A DNA stretch of 64,000 bases from Elysia chlorotica (Eukaryota > Mollusca > Gastropoda > Plakobranchidae), in the NCBI GenBank assembly GCA_003991915.1, contig RQTK01000230.1, forward strand, positions 5,595 through 69,594, read 5' to 3'. Under the pieces are notes generated by a model, which was not told the origin of the DNA, made no database searches, and was given only the letters and a program-made list of their open reading frames with translations. Of the stretch, positions 61,030 through 64,000 are shown piece after piece (the first letter of the stretch is position 1; the number at the start of each line of letters is the position of its first letter). The translations under genes were made by a program, and so were the position numbers.

Positions 61030-61430
61030 TTTCACAATGGCTAGTCTATCTAGTTCTAGAGGGACCAGGTTTAACCAAGCTCATGTAATAATATCATGGG
61101 AGTGGTTGCCAGTTTAGCTTTCAGAGAGAATGGACAATACACACGCAGTGAATGGAAATCATGATATTCTCCGGCGATGACTAATAGGGATGTACAATGT
61201 ATGTGTAAAATGGGCCAGGGAAACTTCGAGCGCTTGAAGAGGGCTAGTGAAGTGGTCAGTGTTCGAACAGCCAGCGTGCCGAGCCTTGATTGACAGGGGA
61301 CAAGTTCTGACCACACAGTTGACCGGTGAATGCTGCGATTGGAGCCGCAATACGATACTTGGTGTTGACACAATAAGCTAGTGACAGGCCTGTGTCAGTG
61401 GAGGCTCAGGTGGAGGGAGTACGGTGTAAA
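61030..61430. other. GC-richer block, function unknown
   Basis: Balanced composition and a 100-codon minus frame (61071-61373) with Cys, Ser and Arg but no domain. No splice pair is convincing. It may be an unrecognised repeat or an exon remnant. Confidence 0.3.
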
Positions 61431-61530
61431 ACAGAGAGGGAGAGAGGGGGGGGGGGGGGGGGGAGAAGAAAGAAAAGTAATAGGTATAGAAAATAGAGAA
61501 AAAAAGATAGACAGACAGACGGAGAACAGA
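61429..61530. repeat. GA/poly-G18/ACAG tract
   Basis: AGAGAGGGAGAGA is followed by about 18 G and then GA/ACAG-rich sequence. Confidence 0.9.
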
Positions 61531-61894
61531 GAAAGAAGGATCTATATAGAAAAGTAAAAGAGATATCTGGTGTATGAAAGAAACTTAATATGTGGAAATA
61601 AAAATGTTATTTCTATGAGATGGCCTCAAATGAAATTTAGAGATAATATTAGGAATAATTCAAAAAGGAAAAAAAAAGAAAACCCAACGGAAAAAGAGTA
61701 TTTTTGCATGTCTTAAAAGCATGCCAAGACGGTTGGAGAAAGAGCAATATGAAATAAAATCAACCAATGAATAATAGCTGGTATCTTTTGCTTTGAATGA
61801 TTCCATTTTTTTGCCTTTCTATTAATGTATGTCTCACTCCAATTGTTTTCATCTTTCAATCTGTGCTTTTTGTATTATTTTTTTCTGTCAGAAT

Positions 61895-61950
61895 TGTATG
61901 CTTCTCTCTCTCACTCTCTCTTTCTCTCTGAGTCTCTCTCCATCTATCTA

Positions 61951-62019
<69 letters not shown>

Positions 62020-62067
62020 CTATCTCTTTCCTCCCCCCTCATTTTTCTCCCCTCCCTTGCCTCTCTA

Positions 62068-62136
<69 letters not shown>

Positions 62137-62152
62137 CTATCTCTTTCTCTCT
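61895..62152. repeat. Duplicated (CT)n-(CTAT)n compound microsatellite, 117-bp period
   Basis: Two blocks, from about 61951 and 62068, each read TCCATCTCTCTCTC, a CT tract, about eight CTAT units, then CTCTATCTCTTTC. CTCCCCCCTCATTTTTCTCC-type sequence separates them. The frames of 110-143 codons are artefacts. Confidence 0.95.
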
Positions 62153-63940
62153 TGTAACTCAACCAATATTGGTGAGCCATCTACAAGTCTCTATTCTGTA
62201 ATAACTGTTATAGGGCGTGATCTCCCATTGCCGATTTCAATCCTGCGCCCAATCATTTAATGTTCTCCCATTATTTCAGCTCAAGAGCTTTTCCAATTCT
62301 AAGTTCGTTGGATCGTACATTCTGTTTTCCACGTAGCCCCTGATCTCTTCGATAGCCATATCCCTACCTCCTTTTCTTTTTACATAATCCTTGCTCCATT
62401 TTGCGCGTCCCTTTTATTTTGAAAATAATACAATACGGAATAAAATTCCTTGTTGTTTTTTCCCCGCTTAGTTACCTTTTATATTTCTGTCTAAACATGA
62501 ATACTCAATTTTTATTTGAAACCTCAGCAGAAAAGAGATGCCCAGACCCTTTTACGTCGGTTTTGTGTCAAATTCTACAAAAACTTTTATGTTTGTTTGT
62601 TAGGGTTTCTGTAGATTTTTTTTTTAATGGGTTTTTTTTTTTTTTTTTTTTTTTGGCTGCTGTTTATTTGTTTTTGTACTTAAATATGGGATTATAATGA
62701 AATTTTCGCTGGTTTGACATTTTTTGTGCTATTGAGATTTTTTTTACAAGGAAAGCTCAGAAATAAATGTGTGATTTTTTACCATGCTAAAACTGATGAT
62801 GTTCAAAACGGAACATGTTTGAAGTGTTTGATTTACATTATGGTTTTTCTGTATGATTTATTATTTTCTTTTCGCCATGCTTTTTTTTCTTAAAGCCAAC
62901 TGCTAAATGTTAACCTCAAATTACAGAGTGGAATACAGGGGTTGACCCTTGAATCATAGTAGACAACATATTACTACTACTACTACTACTACTATTTGCT
63001 CATTGTCTCTCACTCTCACTGTTGTAAAGAAAAATAGTAAAATTTTAAGTTACAATAACGGCCGATGTACCTTGTTTTTATATACCGTAGGCATATATCT
63101 CAAGGGTAGTGGTAGCGGTTAGAGACGAAAATTACAATTTAAAACAACGCACTTACAAAGCGGATTATAACAAAGCAGTCCGAACTAGCTGAGATTATAA
63201 GCCTTAGAGATAGCTGGTAGTTATTACTATGATGTTGTGGTTCGTAGCTTAACATCGACAGGCCTCATGTCATCACCTAAAAGCAATTTAGGTGCAACCT
63301 ACCATAAGCCTTTTACGAAGTTGAGTAATATCAGCAATTTAGGAGAACATTGATAGAAATTAGGTGATAATGTCAGTATGAACTATGGATGTCCATTAGT
63401 TACAAGTAAGTAAATCAAGTTAAGTCTTTCACACTATTCTTTTTCGTTTAATTATGTGAAATGGTATATTTTATTTTTAATTGAATCTTACTTAACATTT
63501 ATGATAACAAAATTGTGGGTGTGTCATCGCTCTGTTCAAAGGAGCACATTACTGCAGAATAACATCTAAAATTTAGATTAATTTACCAAAATTGAGCCTG
63601 TTCGTTATGTATGATTAGTTATTGTAGAGACTGAAACACCAGGCATTGCTTGTGTGGTCGTGGGTTTAAATTTCGATTTTATGGAGGAGATTATGCATGG
63701 ACAACAAAGTAGGCCTACGAATAGGTGTCATATTTCGCTTCCTCTCGAATCTGTCGTTTAGAACGTAATCTAGATGTATAGGTCGGTAAACTCAACGACT
63801 GAAATGTACTTAATTGTTTTGGGTACGTTTGTTGTTATTCCAGTATTTTATGACTGTGCTAGGTAGGTGAAATATCGGTAATGTTTCTGATTACATCGGT
63901 GGATGATAGGTTGGTACATGACTGTATTGCAGCGAAATTG
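62153..63940. other. AT-rich non-coding DNA
   Basis: Contains a T24 run near 62630-62654 and eight CTA/ACT units at 62968-62993. A very weak family C-like stretch (GTTGTGGTTCGTAGCTTA) lies at 63234-63251. No gene is supported. Confidence 0.45.
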
Positions 63941-63942
63941 TA

Positions 63943-63944
63943 GC

Positions 63945-64000
<56 letters not shown>
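63943..64000. repeat. (TAG)n microsatellite, cut by the window end
   Basis: At least 19 uninterrupted TAG units run off the right edge; the true length is unknown. Confidence 0.95.

Noticed and set aside
63215-63345. Fourth copy of MITE family C
   Set aside because: Only a partial match at the left end (GTTGTGGTTCGTAGCTTA) and no convincing right end.

Overview
This looks like gene-poor, repeat-rich animal DNA, probably from a large mollusc genome and most likely a gastropod. That placement is inference: no complete protein-coding gene was recognised. It rests on the AT-rich unique sequence, the very dense (GA)n/(TC)n, (TATC)n and (TTG)n microsatellites, and a tRNA-headed SINE whose 3' end (core GTTGGACGTTAAACCAA) is of a kind I associate with molluscan genomes. 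No rRNA, true tRNA, CRISPR, operon or bacterial-type gene is visible. Nearly every long open frame is a translated microsatellite (poly Ser-Leu, Arg-Glu, Leu/Val or Tyr-Leu-Ser-Ile).

The window reads as intron or intergenic DNA. The best host-gene signal is a 60-nt minus-strand exon candidate at 54284-54343. It has a textbook acceptor and donor and is open in only one phase. Weaker exon candidates lie at 6096-6207 and 6250-6284 (-), 39105-39151 (+), 22400-22554 (+) and 36799-37018 (+). A TATA/CCAAT arrangement followed by a 34-codon ORF lies at 20561-20740. A strong match to the CTCF consensus lies in a GC-rich patch at 6035-6048.

Dispersed repeats compared within the window fall into four groups. 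Family A is a tRNA-headed SINE with eight whole or partial copies; the most complete is at 47907-48193. Family B is an unnamed repeat of about 190 bp with seven copies, near 340, 12630, 23520, 27870, 42720, 43870 and 58760. Family C is a short MITE of about 110 bp with inverted ends, with copies at 17750, 51209 and 51344. Family D is a 200-bp unit present twice with no difference seen (37961 and 57088).

Local duplications are common: a 478-bp-period pair at 3731/4193, roughly 185-bp units at 19480, 115-bp units at 41355, 118-bp units at 47505, a 55-bp pair at 42938/43111 and a 29-bp exact pair at 16417/16524. The most striking single structure is an exact inverted repeat of two 160-bp arms around a 154-bp spacer at 53607-54080, beside the minus-strand exon candidate. 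A possible piggyBac-like remnant lies at 56640-57000. The window ends inside a (TAG)n tract.
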